Positions 20,466-31,522 of a stretch of 64,000 bases of DNA are shown here, piece by piece (positions within the stretch are counted from its first letter, which is position 1; each line of letters begins with the position of its first letter). This DNA comes from [Pantoea] beijingensis (lineage in GTDB: Bacteria > Pseudomonadota > Gammaproteobacteria > Enterobacterales > Enterobacteriaceae), in NCBI RefSeq assembly GCF_022647505.1, contig NZ_CP071409.1, positions 1,736,001 through 1,800,000 on the forward strand. The letters run 5' to 3'. The notes below the pieces were generated by a model, which was given only the letters and a program-made list of their open reading frames with translations, was not told the origin of the DNA and ran no database searches. Position numbers and translations under genes: made by a program.

Positions 20466-21043
20466 TGAGCGAAAAAAGCATTGTTCAGGAAGCGCGAGAT
20501 ATACAGCTGGCAATGGAATTAATTTCTCTTGGCGCGCGCCTGCAAATGTTAGAAAGCGAAACTCAACTGAGTCGCGGTCGCCTGATCAAACTGTATAAAG
20601 AACTACGCGGTAGCCCTCCGCCGAAAGGGATGTTGCCGTTTTCAACGGACTGGTTTATGACCTGGGAGCAGAATATACATGCATCAATGTTCTGTAATGC
20701 ATGGCAGTTTCTGCTAAAAAGTGGCCTTTGTGATGGCGTTGACGCGGTCATCAAAGCCTACCGACTTTATCTGGAGCAATGTCCTCAAGCCGATGATGTA
20801 CCGCTGCTGGCGTTGACGCGTGCCTGGACATTGGTGCGTTTTGTCGAGAGCGGCATGCTGGAACTATCCAACTGCAAATGCTGCAGCGGCAGTTTTATTA
20901 CACACGCGCACCAGCCAGTGGGCAGTTTCATCTGTAGCCTGTGCCAGCCGCCATCGCGGGCGGTAAAAAGACGTAAACTTTCTGCTGCACCTGCCGATAG
21001 TACTCCACAACTGCTGGATGAACAGGTTAAACACGTGGTTTAA
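20465..21043 (+). CDS. flhC: Flagellar master regulator subunit FlhC
   Basis: DNA-binding partner of FlhD in the FlhD4C2 complex. It has 192 residues, as in E. coli. The four zinc-binding cysteines are at CKCCSGSF and CSLCQPP (about residues 137-160). It starts at the ATG overlapping the flhD stop. A strong terminator 28 bases after the stop closes the flhDC operon. Confidence 0.97.
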   Translation: MSEKSIVQEARDIQLAMELISLGARLQMLESETQLSRGRLIKLYKELRGSPPPKGMLPFSTDWFMTWEQNIHASMFCNAWQFLLKSGLCDGVDAVIKAYRLYLEQCPQADDVPLLALTRAWTLVRFVESGMLELSNCKCCSGSFITHAHQPVGSFICSLCQPPSRAVKRRKLSAAPADSTPQLLDEQVKHVV

Positions 21044-21070
21044 GTTTGTTCGCAACGTGGAATGCATCCA

Positions 21071-21101
21071 GCAGCGGTTATTTAACCGCTGCTTTTTTTT
21101 T
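21071..21101 (+). terminator. Terminator of flhDC
   Basis: A perfect 10-bp stem (GCAGCGGTTA and complement) with a 2-base loop followed by nine T. The following motA operon therefore needs its own promoter; I could not find a convincing sigma-28 promoter in the 75 bases left before motA. Confidence 0.92.
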
Positions 21102-21176
21102 GCCTGTATTTCACGCCAGTACCTTCAGCTCTCTGGATTAACGTCCATCAACACGTTACAGACGTAAGGATTTATT

Positions 21177-22064
21177 GTGCTGATCATCTTGGGATATATC
21201 GTCGTGATGGGCTCGGTGCTGGGCGGCTACATGTTAGTGGGAGGGCATCTCGGCGCATTATATCAGCCCGCTGAGTTATTGATTATCGGCGGTGCAGGTA
21301 TTGGCGCATTTATTGTGGGTAATAATGGAAAATCAATTAAGGCTACGCTAAAAGCCTTACCCCTATTAATGCGTGGCTCAAAATATAACAAAGTCGTGTA
21401 TATGGATTTAATGGCGTTGCTATATCGGCTGATGGCGAAATTACGCCAACAGGGAATGTTGTCGCTTGAACATGACATTGAAGCACCTCATGAAAGTGAA
21501 ATTTTTGCTCATTATCCACGGATTCTTGCCGATAAACGGCTGGTGGATTTCATCACCGATTATTTGCGATTGATGGTGAGCGGCAATATGAATGCGTTTG
21601 AGATTGAAGCGCTAATGGACGAAGAGATTGAAACCTATGAGCACGAGTGCGATGTCCCGGCACAGAGCCTGGCAACCGCAGGTGATTCGCTACCGGCGTT
21701 TGGGATTGTCGCGGCAGTGATGGGTGTCGTGCACGCGCTGGCTTCGGCGGACCGTCCAGCGGTTGAACTGGGCGCTTTGATTGCACACGCCATGGTTGGA
21801 ACCTTTCTGGGTATTTTGTTGGCATATGGCTTTATCTCTCCGCTGGCGTCGGTTATACGGCAGAAATGTGCGGAAACGACGAAGATGATGCAGTGCATTA
21901 AAGTGACGCTGCTCTCCAGCCTGAACGGCTATGCACCACAAATTGCCGTCGAGTTTGGGCGTAAAACGTTGTACTCAACGGAACGTCCCTCTTTTATTGA
22001 GTTGGAAGAACACGTACGCAGCACAAAATCACCGGCAAAACAGACGTCGGAACAAGACGCATGA
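21177..22064 (+). CDS. motA: Flagellar motor stator protein MotA
   Basis: Forms, with MotB, the proton channel that drives the flagellar motor. It has 295 residues, four membrane segments, and a large cytoplasmic loop. The conserved prolines lie in [15 protein letters not shown] (about 173) and SPLASV (about 222). The start is GTG, as the first codon of an open frame matching LIILGYIVV of the family; GTAAGG is the ribosome site. It overlaps motB by 4 bases and begins the motAB-cheAW operon. Confidence 0.97.
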   Translation: MLIILGYIVVMGSVLGGYMLVGGHLGALYQPAELLIIGGAGIGAFIVGNNGKSIKATLKALPLLMRGSKYNKVVYMDLMALLYRLMAKLRQQGMLSLEHDIEAPHESEIFAHYPRILADKRLVDFITDYLRLMVSGNMNAFEIEALMDEEIETYEHECDVPAQSLATAGDSLPAFGIVAAVMGVVHALASADRPAVELGALIAHAMVGTFLGILLAYGFISPLASVIRQKCAETTKMMQCIKVTLLSSLNGYAPQIAVEFGRKTLYSTERPSFIELEEHVRSTKSPAKQTSEQDA

Positions 22065-23092
22065 AACACAGTAATGCCCCTATCGTTTTGATAAAGCGCC
22101 GGAAAATTAAAAAAAATGCGCTGGCACATGGTTCATGGAAAATCGCCTATGCCGATTTTATGACGGCTATGATGGCCTTTTTCCTCGTGATGTGGCTGAT
22201 CTCAATCGCCAGCCCAAAGGAGCTGGTGCAGATTGCTGAGTATTTTCGTACGCCACTCAATGTCGCGCTAACCGGCGGCGAGCGCAGTGCAGAAAGCGAA
22301 AGTCCGATTCCCGGAGGTGGGGATGACACAACGCGGGCGCAGGGTGAAGTGAAAAAAGTTATCGATATGGATGTGCAAAAACGCAAACTGGATGATATTC
22401 GGCTGAATCGCCTGCGTGAAAAGCTTGATCAATTGATTGAATCCGACCCGCGCCTGAAAGCCCTGCGTCCGCATCTGATCATCAATATGGTGGAGGAGGG
22501 GCTACGTATTCAGATTATCGATAGCCAAAACCGCCCGATGTTTAAAATCGGCAGTGCCGACGTCGAGCCGTACATGCGTGATATTTTGCGAGCAATCGCG
22601 CCTGTCCTCAATGATATACCAAACCGCATCAGTCTTGCGGGGCATACGGATGATTTTCAGTACGCCAACGGTGGTCGGGGTTATAGCAACTGGGAACTCT
22701 CTGCCGATCGTGCTAACGCCTCGCGTCGGGAGTTAGTTGCGGGTGGACTGGCGAGCAGTAAAGTGCTCCGCGTCGTCGGCATGGCCGACACCATGAAATT
22801 GAAAAATCGTGGCGGCGATGATGCGGTAAATCGTCGTATCAGCCTGTTGGTATTAAATCACGATACCGAAGCTGCGATTGAAAAAGAGAATGCGGAAAGT
22901 GACGCGATGCAAATTAATGATGCCGCCAGTTTTAAGCAGATTAGCGTGCCGGACCAACCTGCGGATACGACCTCCCCAATAACCCCTCAACCTTTACAGG
23001 CCGCGACGACAAGTCCGACGCCGTCAGGCAGTCTTACGCCGACCGCGCCGGTTAATCGTCCCCAGCCTGAGCGTAACACACAGCCGAGGTAA
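22061..23092 (+). CDS. motB: Flagellar motor stator protein MotB
   Basis: Single-pass stator protein anchoring MotA to peptidoglycan. The proton-binding aspartate is D32 in [12 protein letters not shown], inside the membrane segment (about 28-50). A plug region follows, and an OmpA-like peptidoglycan-binding domain with LAGHTDD and ANASRRELV occupies about 145-265. It has 343 residues, somewhat longer than the 308 of E. coli because of a Pro/Thr-rich C-terminal tail (about residues 295-343) that looks disordered. Confidence 0.96.
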   Translation: MKHSNAPIVLIKRRKIKKNALAHGSWKIAYADFMTAMMAFFLVMWLISIASPKELVQIAEYFRTPLNVALTGGERSAESESPIPGGGDDTTRAQGEVKKVIDMDVQKRKLDDIRLNRLREKLDQLIESDPRLKALRPHLIINMVEEGLRIQIIDSQNRPMFKIGSADVEPYMRDILRAIAPVLNDIPNRISLAGHTDDFQYANGGRGYSNWELSADRANASRRELVAGGLASSKVLRVVGMADTMKLKNRGGDDAVNRRISLLVLNHDTEAAIEKENAESDAMQINDAASFKQISVPDQPADTTSPITPQPLQAATTSPTPSGSLTPTAPVNRPQPERNTQPR

Positions 23093-23096
23093 CACC

Positions 23097-25094
23097 ATGA
23101 GCATGGATCTCAGCGATTTTTATCAGACGTTTTTCGATGAGGCCGACGAACTGTTGGCCGATATGGAGCAACATCTACTGGTCCTGGACCCGCAGATGCC
23201 GGATGCGGAGCAGCTTAACGCCATTTTCCGGGCGGCACACTCCATCAAAGGTGGCGCGGGCACATTTGGTTTCCGGATATTGCAGGAAACGACGCATATT
23301 CTGGAGAACATTCTTGACGATGCGCGCCGGGATGAGATGCCGCTCAGCACCGATATCATCAACCTTTTTTTGGAAACTAAAGACATCATGCAGGAACAGT
23401 TAGATGCCTACAAAGCGGCCCTGGAACCCAATGCTGAGAGCTTTGCATACATCTGCCAGGCATTGCGTGAGCTGGCCCTGGAAAGCAAAGCTGTTGCCGT
23501 TGAATCGTCCGTTCCCTTGCCCGTTATCCCTGCGGCCTCTGAATTACCACATGCTGCGGTCGGGAGCGGGCTACGTTTGACGCTGGTGGACCTCAAGCCA
23601 AATGAAGTGGCATTGATGCTGGAGGAACTCGGCAACCTTGGCACGGTACGTGATGTGATCAAGGGAGAAAACTCGCTTGAGGCGACGCTCGATTCTGCGG
23701 TTGATAAAGAGGACATCGTGGCGGTACTGTGCTTCGTGATCGAATCGTCACAGATTCTATTCTCTGCGCCTCGTCCCTCCGCCGAAAACGATATCGTTCT
23801 GCCCGCTAATGAAACGCCTGTAGAGCAAATCAGACCGGCATTAGCCAGCGTGAGCGATATCGCGCCAGTCAGACAGGTAAAAAAAGCGGCCGCTGCCCGC
23901 AGCGGCGAGTCGAGCAGCATTCGCGTCGCAGTGGAAAAAGTTGACCAGCTAATCAACCTGGTGGGTGAATTGGTGATTACCCAGTCGATGTTAGCCCAGC
24001 GTTCCGACGCGCTTGACCCGGTTAATCATGGCGATCTGCTCAACAGCATGGGGCAGTTGGCGCGTAATGCCCGTGACCTGCAAGAGTCGGTTATGTCGAT
24101 CAGGATGATGCCGATGGAATATGTTTTTAGCCGTTTCCCGCGTCTGGTACGCGACTTAGCCGGTAAACTGGGCAAGGACGTTGAGCTCACGTTAATGGGT
24201 AGCTCAACTGAACTGGATAAAAGTTTAATCGAGCGCATCATCGATCCCCTGACGCATTTGGTGCGCAATAGCCTCGACCACGGTATTGAAACGCCGGAAC
24301 AACGGCTTAACGCGGGTAAGTTGGCCACCGGCAACCTGACGCTTTCAGCCGAACACCAGGGCGGCAATATTTGTATTGAGGTCACGGATGATGGCGCGGG
24401 CCTGAATCGCGAACGTATTCTGGCAAAGGCGCTCTCTTCTGGCCTGCCTGTCAGTGAATCAATGAGTGATGAAGAGGTCGGGATGCTCATTTTTGCACCG
24501 GGCTTCTCGACGGCGGAGCAGGTGACGGATGTGTCCGGGCGAGGTGTTGGCATGGATGTGGTTAAGCGCAACATTCAGGAGATGGGCGGCCATGTTGAAA
24601 TCGCATCAAAACAGGGTAAAGGCACCACCATCCGTATTTTACTGCCGTTGACGCTGGCCATCCTTGATGGCATGTCTGTTCGCGTCGGAGAGGAGGTCTT
24701 TATTCTGCCACTTAATGCCGTGATGGAATCGCTGCAGCCTCGGGCGGAGGATCTGCACCCGCTGGCGGGGGGCGAACGCGTGCTTGAAGTGCGTGGTGAA
24801 TATCTGCCGCTGGTGGCGCTGTGGACCGTTTTTGACGTCGAAGAGGCAAAAACCGAAGCAACGCAAGGCATTGCCGTAATACTGCAAAGTGCGGGGAAAC
24901 GCTATGCGTTGCTGGTGGATCAATTGATTGGCCAACATCAGGTTGTGGTCAAAAACCTGGAAAGCAATTATCGCAAAGTGCCGGGTATCTCCGCCGCGAC
25001 CATCCTCGGTGATGGCAGTGTTGCGCTGATCGTTGATGTCTCTGCATTGCAATCCATTAACCGTGAAAAGCGTGTGGCTGGCGCCGCTGCCTGA
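23097..25094 (+). CDS. cheA: Chemotaxis histidine kinase CheA
   Basis: Autophosphorylates under receptor control and passes phosphate to CheY and CheB. It has 665 residues with the five CheA domains: Hpt (1-130) with phosphorylated H48 in AAHSIKGGAG, P2 (about 160-230), dimerisation (about 275-345), the ATPase with HLVRNSLDHG, DDGAG and GRGVGMDVVKRN (about 370-525), and the CheW-like domain (about 530-660). It begins 4 bases after motB. The N-terminal half has good alternative-frame ORFs, but they are shadows. Confidence 0.97.
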   Translation: MSMDLSDFYQTFFDEADELLADMEQHLLVLDPQMPDAEQLNAIFRAAHSIKGGAGTFGFRILQETTHILENILDDARRDEMPLSTDIINLFLETKDIMQEQLDAYKAALEPNAESFAYICQALRELALESKAVAVESSVPLPVIPAASELPHAAVGSGLRLTLVDLKPNEVALMLEELGNLGTVRDVIKGENSLEATLDSAVDKEDIVAVLCFVIESSQILFSAPRPSAENDIVLPANETPVEQIRPALASVSDIAPVRQVKKAAAARSGESSSIRVAVEKVDQLINLVGELVITQSMLAQRSDALDPVNHGDLLNSMGQLARNARDLQESVMSIRMMPMEYVFSRFPRLVRDLAGKLGKDVELTLMGSSTELDKSLIERIIDPLTHLVRNSLDHGIETPEQRLNAGKLATGNLTLSAEHQGGNICIEVTDDGAGLNRERILAKALSSGLPVSESMSDEEVGMLIFAPGFSTAEQVTDVSGRGVGMDVVKRNIQEMGGHVEIASKQGKGTTIRILLPLTLAILDGMSVRVGEEVFILPLNAVMESLQPRAEDLHPLAGGERVLEVRGEYLPLVALWTVFDVEEAKTEATQGIAVILQSAGKRYALLVDQLIGQHQVVVKNLESNYRKVPGISAATILGDGSVALIVDVSALQSINREKRVAGAAA

Positions 25095-25124
25095 GCATAA
25101 TCGAGTAGGAGTAAGGGGTTATCT

Positions 25125-25622
25125 ATGACTGGAATGGCAACCGTCACTAAACTGGCAGGTGAAACCGTAGGGCAAGAATTTTTAGTCTTTACGCTGGGAG
25201 AGGAAGAGTACGGGATTGATATTCTTAAAGTACAGGAGATCCGTGGCTACGATCAGGTTACACGCATCGCCAACACGCCCGCGTTTATTAAAGGTGTTAC
25301 GAATTTGCGCGGTGTGATTGTACCGATTCTCGACCTGCGTATTAAATTCGCGCAGCCTGACATAGCGTACAACGACAACACCGTGGTGATTGTATTGAAC
25401 CTCGCGCAGCGGGTGGTCGGAATCGTCGTGGATGGGGTTTCCGATGTTCTGTCGCTAACGCATGAGCAAATTCGGCCTGCCCCTGAATTCGCCGTAACCC
25501 TCTCTACCGAGTATTTGACCGGGTTGGGGGCATTAGGCGATCGCATGTTAATTCTGGTTGACATTGAAAAGCTGCTAAGCAGTGATGAAATGGCATTGAT
25601 GGATAATTTGCGCAGCGTCTGA
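25125..25622 (+). CDS. cheW: Chemotaxis coupling protein CheW
   Basis: Adaptor joining receptors to CheA. It has 165 residues (167 in E. coli) and the SH3-like CheW fold signature: [35 protein letters not shown] and VDGVSDVL. It is 30 bases after cheA with GGAGTAAGGGG as the ribosome site, and ends the motAB-cheAW operon before a hairpin terminator. Confidence 0.97.
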   Translation: MTGMATVTKLAGETVGQEFLVFTLGEEEYGIDILKVQEIRGYDQVTRIANTPAFIKGVTNLRGVIVPILDLRIKFAQPDIAYNDNTVVIVLNLAQRVVGIVVDGVSDVLSLTHEQIRPAPEFAVTLSTEYLTGLGALGDRMLILVDIEKLLSSDEMALMDNLRSV

Positions 25623-25657
25623 GCCGCAAGTTATCCCTCTTCCCCACAGCATACAAC

Positions 25658-25690
25658 AACGTGGCGGGTCAACTAACCGACCACGTTTTC
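25658..25690 (+). terminator. Terminator after cheW
   Basis: AACGTGG pairs with CCACGTT, and GGT with ACC further in, followed by TTTCCC. It separates motAB-cheAW from the receptor operon. Confidence 0.6.
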
Positions 25691-25729
25691 CCTTCCCGGC
25701 AGGCACCATTATTTAGCGTATAAACGTGG

Positions 25730-25756
25730 TAAAGATCTCATTTTTCGCGCCGATAA
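25730..25756 (+). promoter_or_regulatory. Sigma-28 (FliA) promoter of the receptor/cheRBYZ operon
   Basis: TAAAGATC, exactly 11 bases, then GCCGATAA: a near-perfect match to the flagellar class III consensus (TAAAGTTT-N11-GCCGATAA), 31 bases before the first receptor gene. Confidence 0.92.
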
Positions 25757-25787
25757 CCACTGCATCGGTCACGTAAAAGGGTTTCCC

Positions 25788-27467
25788 ATGTTTAAGCGTA
25801 TGAAAGTTGTCACCAGTCTGATATTGGTGCTGGTTGTTTTTGGTTCGCTGCAGATGATTACTGGCGGAATATTTTTCCAGTCGTTACAGAGCGACAAAGA
25901 GAATTTTACTCTTACTCAGATGCTGCGCCGAGAACAGAGCAATCTGACGGCGACATGGATAGCGCTGATCCAAACCCGTAATACACTGAACCGCGCGGGC
26001 ATACGTTTCACATTGAATGCACAGCAGACGGGAAGTAACGTCACCGGCTCGGATCTCATCACACTCGCTAAAAAACAACTTGTTGAAGCAGAGCAACAGC
26101 ATAATCAATATCGCAATGAGCTGCCCGAAGACGTGAAAACGCTGGGATACATTAAGGATATGGAGGAGCAATATGGCATTCTCCATGATGCACTCAGTCA
26201 GCAAATAACCTTAATGGCCGCTGGTGATATGAAAGGCTTTACAGGTACGGGAATTCAGGGACATCAGGATGGCTTCGAGCGCGCTTATGCAAACTGGTTG
26301 AATACGACCGGCGAGCTGTTTGCTGCAGGATCGCAACAAAATCAAACCTCCTGGCAACGGGCCATCTGGAGCATGGGCATCACGCTATTCATCCTGCTCA
26401 GCATCATCGTGCTGGTGTGGATAGGCATGCACCATATCCTGCTGCGCCCACTAAAAAATACGATGCACCATATCCGGCATATTGCCAACGGGGATCTTAC
26501 CCAGCCGATTGAGGTGCACGGGCACAATGAGATGGGGCAACTGGCGAGTAGTCTGCATGATATGCAGCAGGCGCTGGTGAAAACCGTCAGTGATGTACGC
26601 GACGGCTCCGATGCAATTTATACCGGTGCCAGTGAAATCTCAGCGGGGAATAACGACCTCTCATCTCGTACTGAACAGCAGGCGGCGTCTCTTGAAGAGA
26701 CGGCTGCCAGCATGGAACAGCTTACCGCCACCGTTAAACAAAATGCGGAAAATGCGCGACAGGCATCTCAACTGGCTTTGACCGCGTCGGACACCGCCCT
26801 GAAAGGGGGGAAAGTCGTGGATGGCGTCGTCAAAACGATGAGTGATATTGCCAATAGCTCACAAAAAATTGCAGACATTATCAGCGTAATAGATGGCATT
26901 GCCTTCCAGACCAACATTCTCGCACTGAATGCTGCGGTGGAGGCTGCGCGTGCTGGAGAGCAGGGCCGTGGCTTTGCTGTGGTGGCAGGGGAAGTCCGAA
27001 ATCTGGCGCAGCGCAGCGCGCAGGCGGCAAAAGAGATCAAAGCGCTGATTGAAGACTCTGTGAGCCGGGTCGATACCGGGTCTGTGCTGGTTGAAAGCGC
27101 GGGTGAAACCATGAACGAAATCGTCAGCGCGGTCACACGCGTAACCGACATCATGGGGGAAATCGCTTCGGCGTCGGACGAACAGAGTCGGGGGATTGAC
27201 CAGGTTGGCCTCGCGGTTACTGAAATGGATCGGGTGACGCAGCAAAACGCTTCACTGGTTGAACAGTCTGCGGCCGCGGCTGCGGCGCTGGAAGAACAGG
27301 CGAGTCGGCTAACACAGTCGGTTGCCGTATTCAGAATTCGTAAAGAATCCGCCGCGCGTGCCGTTAATGTGTATACAGCGCATAAAACATCAGCCGCTGC
27401 ATCAGCGATTGCTGCGCCGAAAACGAAGGTCGCAACGCTCACTGATGAGAACTGGGAAACGTTTTAA
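25788..27467 (+). CDS. Methyl-accepting chemotaxis receptor with CheR-docking tail
   Basis: A Tsr/Tar-type chemoreceptor of 559 residues. It has a first membrane segment (about 8-30), a periplasmic four-helix ligand domain (about 35-190), a second segment (about 193-215), a HAMP domain, and the coiled-coil signalling domain with the invariant hairpin [20 protein letters not shown]. It ends in NWETF, the pentapeptide that docks CheR and CheB, as in the high-abundance receptors Tar and Tsr. It sits where E. coli has tar. The ligand cannot be read from sequence. Confidence 0.93.
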   Translation: MFKRMKVVTSLILVLVVFGSLQMITGGIFFQSLQSDKENFTLTQMLRREQSNLTATWIALIQTRNTLNRAGIRFTLNAQQTGSNVTGSDLITLAKKQLVEAEQQHNQYRNELPEDVKTLGYIKDMEEQYGILHDALSQQITLMAAGDMKGFTGTGIQGHQDGFERAYANWLNTTGELFAAGSQQNQTSWQRAIWSMGITLFILLSIIVLVWIGMHHILLRPLKNTMHHIRHIANGDLTQPIEVHGHNEMGQLASSLHDMQQALVKTVSDVRDGSDAIYTGASEISAGNNDLSSRTEQQAASLEETAASMEQLTATVKQNAENARQASQLALTASDTALKGGKVVDGVVKTMSDIANSSQKIADIISVIDGIAFQTNILALNAAVEAARAGEQGRGFAVVAGEVRNLAQRSAQAAKEIKALIEDSVSRVDTGSVLVESAGETMNEIVSAVTRVTDIMGEIASASDEQSRGIDQVGLAVTEMDRVTQQNASLVEQSAAAAAALEEQASRLTQSVAVFRIRKESAARAVNVYTAHKTSAAASAIAAPKTKVATLTDENWETF

Positions 27468-27515
27468 TCCGTGATCGCCGCCCTGCATAACGGCGTGCTT
27501 AGCCTGGAGGTTGTG

Positions 27516-29135
27516 ATGTTTAGCCGTATTCGTATCTCAGGAACGTTGATTTTTATTCTTGGGCTGTTCTGTCTGATGCAGATTGTGAGCAGCGGACTGT
27601 CGTTTAACTCTTTTCGGCTGGATGCGAATAACTTACGGCAGGTAGAGATCGGCGGGCAGCAGCGTGATGCGTTGAGTCAGAGCCGGGTTGCATTGCTGAG
27701 TGCGCGCGTAACGCTGAGCCGTGCCGGTACCCGGGCGGCCTTAAGCCTGCCACGCGACCAGGTCACCGCTCTGCTAAGCACTGCACAACAGGCGTTGGAT
27801 ACAGCCAATACGCGCTTTAACCAATTTCTGTCCATCCCGCCTCTCACGCCAGAAGGGGTGGCATTAACGAAAGAGATCAAAGCGAGCTATGGCAATTATC
27901 ACCATGAGCTGATGCAGTTAATTGTCTACCTGCAAAATTATCAGCTGCAGGATTTTCTGGATGCGCCGACGCAGCCGGCGCAAGAGGCGTTTGAACAGAG
28001 CTATAACCGCTGGGACAGGCATATTAAAGCGCTACTGGCCCACGCTGAAGAGGCCAGCGGCAAATTTTATCTGCAGTCCAGGATGATTTTTGCCGCCGCC
28101 GTATTGTTATCGCTCTTGGTGACATTGCTTTCTCTCTATTTTCTGAAACGTGCGTTTATTACTCCGCTGGCGGAAATGCGCCAGCATTTTGCGCGCATTG
28201 CCGCCGGAAACCTTGGCGGCACGATTCATGCAAACGGGCGCAATGAGATGGGGCTGCTTTTTGCCGACCTTGATGACATGCAGCATAAGCTGGCCGATAC
28301 CGTGATGCAGGTGCGTGACGGTAGCCAATCGATGCAGGTGGGCATTCGTGAAATCGCGGCGGGGAATAACGATTTATCAGCGCGTACCGAGCAACAAGCC
28401 GCCTCGCTGGCTGAAACTGCCGCCAGTATGGAACAGCTAACGGCTACCGTTACCGGGAATGCGGATAATGCCCGACAGGCGTCGCAGCTAGCGCGTGAGG
28501 CTTCGAATACCGCCCACAAAGGCGGCAAACTCACCAGTAATGTAGTGTCGACTATGAGCGAAATTGCCACCAGTTCGAAAAAAATCGGTGATATCACCAG
28601 CGTCATTGACGGTATCGCTTTCCAAACCAATATTCTGGCGCTTAACGCGGCGGTTGAAGCCGCACGCGCGGGTGAGCAGGGGCGTGGTTTTGCAGTCGTT
28701 GCGGGTGAAGTCCGCAACCTTGCACAGCGCAGTGCACAGGCGGCGAAAGAGATCAAACTGTTGATTGAAGAGTCGGTGAATCGGGTGGATGTCGGATCGG
28801 CTCTGGTTGCCTCTGCGGGGGAAACCATGAATGAGATTGTGCAATCCGTTGCGCGAGTGAATGACATCATGGGCGAAATTGCGTCGGCTTCGGACGAGCA
28901 ACGGCGCGGTATTGAACAGGTTGCGCAGGCTGTTAGCCAGATGGACCAGGTGACACAACAGAACGCCGCGTTGGTTGAAGAGGCAGCCTCGGCGACCGAT
29001 GCGCTTGAAGCCCAGGCTGAAAATTTGAACCAGGTTGTCACCAGATTTACGCTTGATGCCACTTTAGCCACGCCGTCCACGCACCCGGTGGCCGCGCAAG
29101 GTTCCAGGGAAAATGACGCCGTTTTAACCTCTTAA
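27516..29135 (+). CDS. Methyl-accepting chemotaxis receptor without CheR-docking tail
   Basis: A second chemoreceptor of 539 residues with the same architecture: membrane segments near residues 8-30 and 190-210, HAMP, and signalling hairpin [20 protein letters not shown]. It ends in ENDAVLTS, lacking NWETF, as low-abundance receptors (Tap, Trg) do; adaptation probably relies on the neighbouring receptor. The open frame begins at 27471, but ATG 27516 has CTGGAGGTTGTG before it and the basic MFSRIR start typical of the family. It occupies the tap position. The signalling half is close enough to the first receptor to suggest duplication. Confidence 0.92.
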   Translation: MFSRIRISGTLIFILGLFCLMQIVSSGLSFNSFRLDANNLRQVEIGGQQRDALSQSRVALLSARVTLSRAGTRAALSLPRDQVTALLSTAQQALDTANTRFNQFLSIPPLTPEGVALTKEIKASYGNYHHELMQLIVYLQNYQLQDFLDAPTQPAQEAFEQSYNRWDRHIKALLAHAEEASGKFYLQSRMIFAAAVLLSLLVTLLSLYFLKRAFITPLAEMRQHFARIAAGNLGGTIHANGRNEMGLLFADLDDMQHKLADTVMQVRDGSQSMQVGIREIAAGNNDLSARTEQQAASLAETAASMEQLTATVTGNADNARQASQLAREASNTAHKGGKLTSNVVSTMSEIATSSKKIGDITSVIDGIAFQTNILALNAAVEAARAGEQGRGFAVVAGEVRNLAQRSAQAAKEIKLLIEESVNRVDVGSALVASAGETMNEIVQSVARVNDIMGEIASASDEQRRGIEQVAQAVSQMDQVTQQNAALVEEAASATDALEAQAENLNQVVTRFTLDATLATPSTHPVAAQGSRENDAVLTS

Positions 29136-29161
29136 TCAGTTCTTAGCCGGGTGACCTTTAG

Positions 29162-30037
29162 ATGAAGAAACCGACGTTGCTGAATCCGTCAGACAACGCC
29201 ACGCTGCTGTCGCAGATGGTGCAGCGTTTGCCGCTATCCGATACGCATTTTCGCCGTATCAGTCAGTTAATTTATCAGCGAGCGGGCATTGTGCTGGCTG
29301 ACCACAAGCGTGAAATGGTCTACAACCGGCTGGTGCGTAGATTACGGATGTTAAATATTGATGATTTTGGTCGTTATCTGGCACTGCTTGAACACGACCC
29401 TCATAGCGCAGAATGGCAGGCGTTTATTAATGCGCTTACCACTAACCTGACGGCGTTTTTTCGTGAGGCGCATCATTTTCCTGTTCTGGCAGAACATGCG
29501 CTGCGGCGGACGGGGAGCTACAACGTATGGAGTACCGCGGCATCGACGGGCGAAGAGCCCTGGTCAATCGCGATGACACTGGTGGAAACGCTGGGCGGTG
29601 GCGCAGGTAAGTTTCATGTGCATGCCAGCGATATTGATACTCAGGTACTGGACAAGGCGATGGCGGGAGTCTACCGCCATGAGGAACTGCGTACGCTTTC
29701 GCCACAGCAGCTACAGCGTTTTTTCCTGCGCGGGACCGGGCCACATGCTGGCATGGTAAGGGTTCGCAGCGAATTGATGGGAGCGGTGAGCTTTTCTCCG
29801 CTTAATTTGCTGGCGCCCGAGTGGAAAATTCCTGGACCGTTTGATGCAATATTTTGTCGTAACGTAATGATTTATTTCGATAAAGAAACACAGGAATCTA
29901 TATTAAGGCGTTTTGTTCCCTTGCTGAAACCGGGCGGATTACTGTTTGCGGGGCATTCAGAAAACTTTAGCCAAATCAGCAAAGAATTCTGGTTGCGTGG
30001 TCAGACGGTCTATGGCCTGACGAAGGAAAAGCCATGA
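29162..30037 (+). CDS. cheR: Chemotaxis protein methyltransferase CheR
   Basis: Methylates receptor glutamates using S-adenosylmethionine, setting the adaptation level. It has 291 residues. The N-terminal helical domain (about 15-95) with YNRLVRRLR and the methyltransferase core with [15 protein letters not shown] and [14 protein letters not shown] are present. It overlaps cheB by 4 bases. Confidence 0.97.
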   Translation: MKKPTLLNPSDNATLLSQMVQRLPLSDTHFRRISQLIYQRAGIVLADHKREMVYNRLVRRLRMLNIDDFGRYLALLEHDPHSAEWQAFINALTTNLTAFFREAHHFPVLAEHALRRTGSYNVWSTAASTGEEPWSIAMTLVETLGGGAGKFHVHASDIDTQVLDKAMAGVYRHEELRTLSPQQLQRFFLRGTGPHAGMVRVRSELMGAVSFSPLNLLAPEWKIPGPFDAIFCRNVMIYFDKETQESILRRFVPLLKPGGLLFAGHSENFSQISKEFWLRGQTVYGLTKEKP

Positions 30038-31083
30038 GTAAAATCAGAGTCATGTGCGTTGATGATTCAGCGCTGATGCGACAGTTAATGACAGAAATCA
30101 TTAACAGCCATCCTGACATGGAAATGGTGGCCACGGCACCGGATCCTCTGGTCGCGAGAGACTTGATCAAGCAATTTAATCCACAGGTGTTGACGCTGGA
30201 CGTAGAAATGCCACGTATGGATGGCCTTGATTTTCTTGAGAAATTAATGCGATTGCGCCCTATGCCGGTAGTAATGGTTTCGTCACTCACTGGAAAAGGT
30301 TCGGAAGTGACGCTGCGTGCGTTGGAGTTAGGTGCGGTGGACTTTGTCACTAAGCCACAGTTGGGAATTCGTGAAGGCATGCTGGCTTACAGCCAGATGA
30401 TTGCCGATAAGGTGCGTACTGCATCCCGTGCGCGCCTGAATATTCGCGGTATGCAGGCGGCACCTGCGCTGCTAAAAGCCGGGCCGCTGCTAAGTAGTGA
30501 AAAGCTAATTGCTATTGGCGCTTCTACCGGCGGTACAGAGGCGATTCGTCATGTATTACAACCGCTGCCGGCTACCAGCCCGGCTTTACTGATAACACAG
30601 CATATGCCGCCGGGGTTTACCCGCTCCTTCGCCGAACGGCTGAATAAATTATGCCAAATAACGGTGAAAGAGGCGGAAGAAGGGGAGCGTATATTGCCAG
30701 GACACGCCTACATTGCGCCAGGCGGAATGCACCTCGAACTGGCCCGAAGCGGTGCGAATTATCAGGTGAGGTTAAATGACGGGCCGGCGGTGAACCGTCA
30801 TAAACCGTCGGTGGATGTTTTGTTTCATTCTGTAGCCCAGTTTGCCGGACGTAACGCCGTCGGTGTCATCCTGACCGGTATGGGAAATGATGGTGCGGAC
30901 GGTCTGCTGGCAATGCACCGCGCTGGAGCCTGGACCATTGCACAGAATGAAACGAGCTGTGTTGTTTTCGGTATGCCGCGTGAGGCGATAGCACGCAGCG
31001 CAGCCAGTGAAGTCGTGGATTTACATCAAATCAGCCAGCATATGCTGGCGAAAATTAGCGCCGGGCAGGCGCTACGAATATAA
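30034..31083 (+). CDS. cheB: Protein-glutamate methylesterase / deamidase CheB
   Basis: Removes methyl groups from receptors and deamidates glutamines; activated by CheA phosphorylation. The receiver domain (1-120) has D10-D11 and phosphoacceptor D56 in [10 protein letters not shown]. The esterase domain (about 155-345) has the triad Ser in GASTGGTEA, His in TQHMPPGF and Asp in GMGNDGADG. It has 349 residues, as in E. coli. Confidence 0.97.
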   Translation: MSKIRVMCVDDSALMRQLMTEIINSHPDMEMVATAPDPLVARDLIKQFNPQVLTLDVEMPRMDGLDFLEKLMRLRPMPVVMVSSLTGKGSEVTLRALELGAVDFVTKPQLGIREGMLAYSQMIADKVRTASRARLNIRGMQAAPALLKAGPLLSSEKLIAIGASTGGTEAIRHVLQPLPATSPALLITQHMPPGFTRSFAERLNKLCQITVKEAEEGERILPGHAYIAPGGMHLELARSGANYQVRLNDGPAVNRHKPSVDVLFHSVAQFAGRNAVGVILTGMGNDGADGLLAMHRAGAWTIAQNETSCVVFGMPREAIARSAASEVVDLHQISQHMLAKISAGQALRI

Positions 31084-31123
31084 CCCAGACCTGTTTACGG
31101 GACGAGACAACGAAGGAGTCGAT

Positions 31124-31513
31124 ATGGCTGACAGCAATATGCGTTTTTTGGTAGTAGATGATTTCAATACAATGCGCCGTATCGTGCGTAACCTTTTGAA
31201 AGAGCTGGGATTCAATAATGTTGAAGAGGCGGAAGATGGCGCTGATGCGTTGAATAAACTGCGTGCTGGTGGTTTTGATTTTGTTATCTCTGACTGGAAC
31301 ATGCCGAACATCGATGGGTTGGAACTGCTGCAAACGATTCGCGCCGATGCGGGCCTAAGCAAACTACCTGTACTGATGGTAACCGCGGAAGCGAAAAAAG
31401 AGAATATCATCGCCGCGGCGCAGGCGGGGGCCAGCGGCTACGTCGTAAAGCCTTTTACCGCCGCGACGCTGGAAGAGAAGTTAGGCAAAATTTTCGAAAA
31501 ACTGGGTATGTAA
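31124..31513 (+). CDS. cheY: Chemotaxis response regulator CheY
   Basis: Phospho-CheY binds the flagellar switch and causes tumbling. It has 129 residues, identical in length to E. coli CheY, with D12-D13, phosphoacceptor D57 in [12 protein letters not shown]87 in MVTAEA and K109 in VVKPF. The frame is open upstream into cheB, but ATG 31124 follows GAAGGAGTCGAT. Confidence 0.98.
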   Translation: MADSNMRFLVVDDFNTMRRIVRNLLKELGFNNVEEAEDGADALNKLRAGGFDFVISDWNMPNIDGLELLQTIRADAGLSKLPVLMVTAEAKKENIIAAAQAGASGYVVKPFTAATLEEKLGKIFEKLGM

Positions 31514-31522
31514 GGAGATGTG

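Noticed and set aside
26768..27442. 224-residue minus-strand ORF inside the first receptor gene
   Set aside because: It is the antisense shadow of the alanine-rich signalling domain; the same shadow appears at 28226-29080 in the second receptor.
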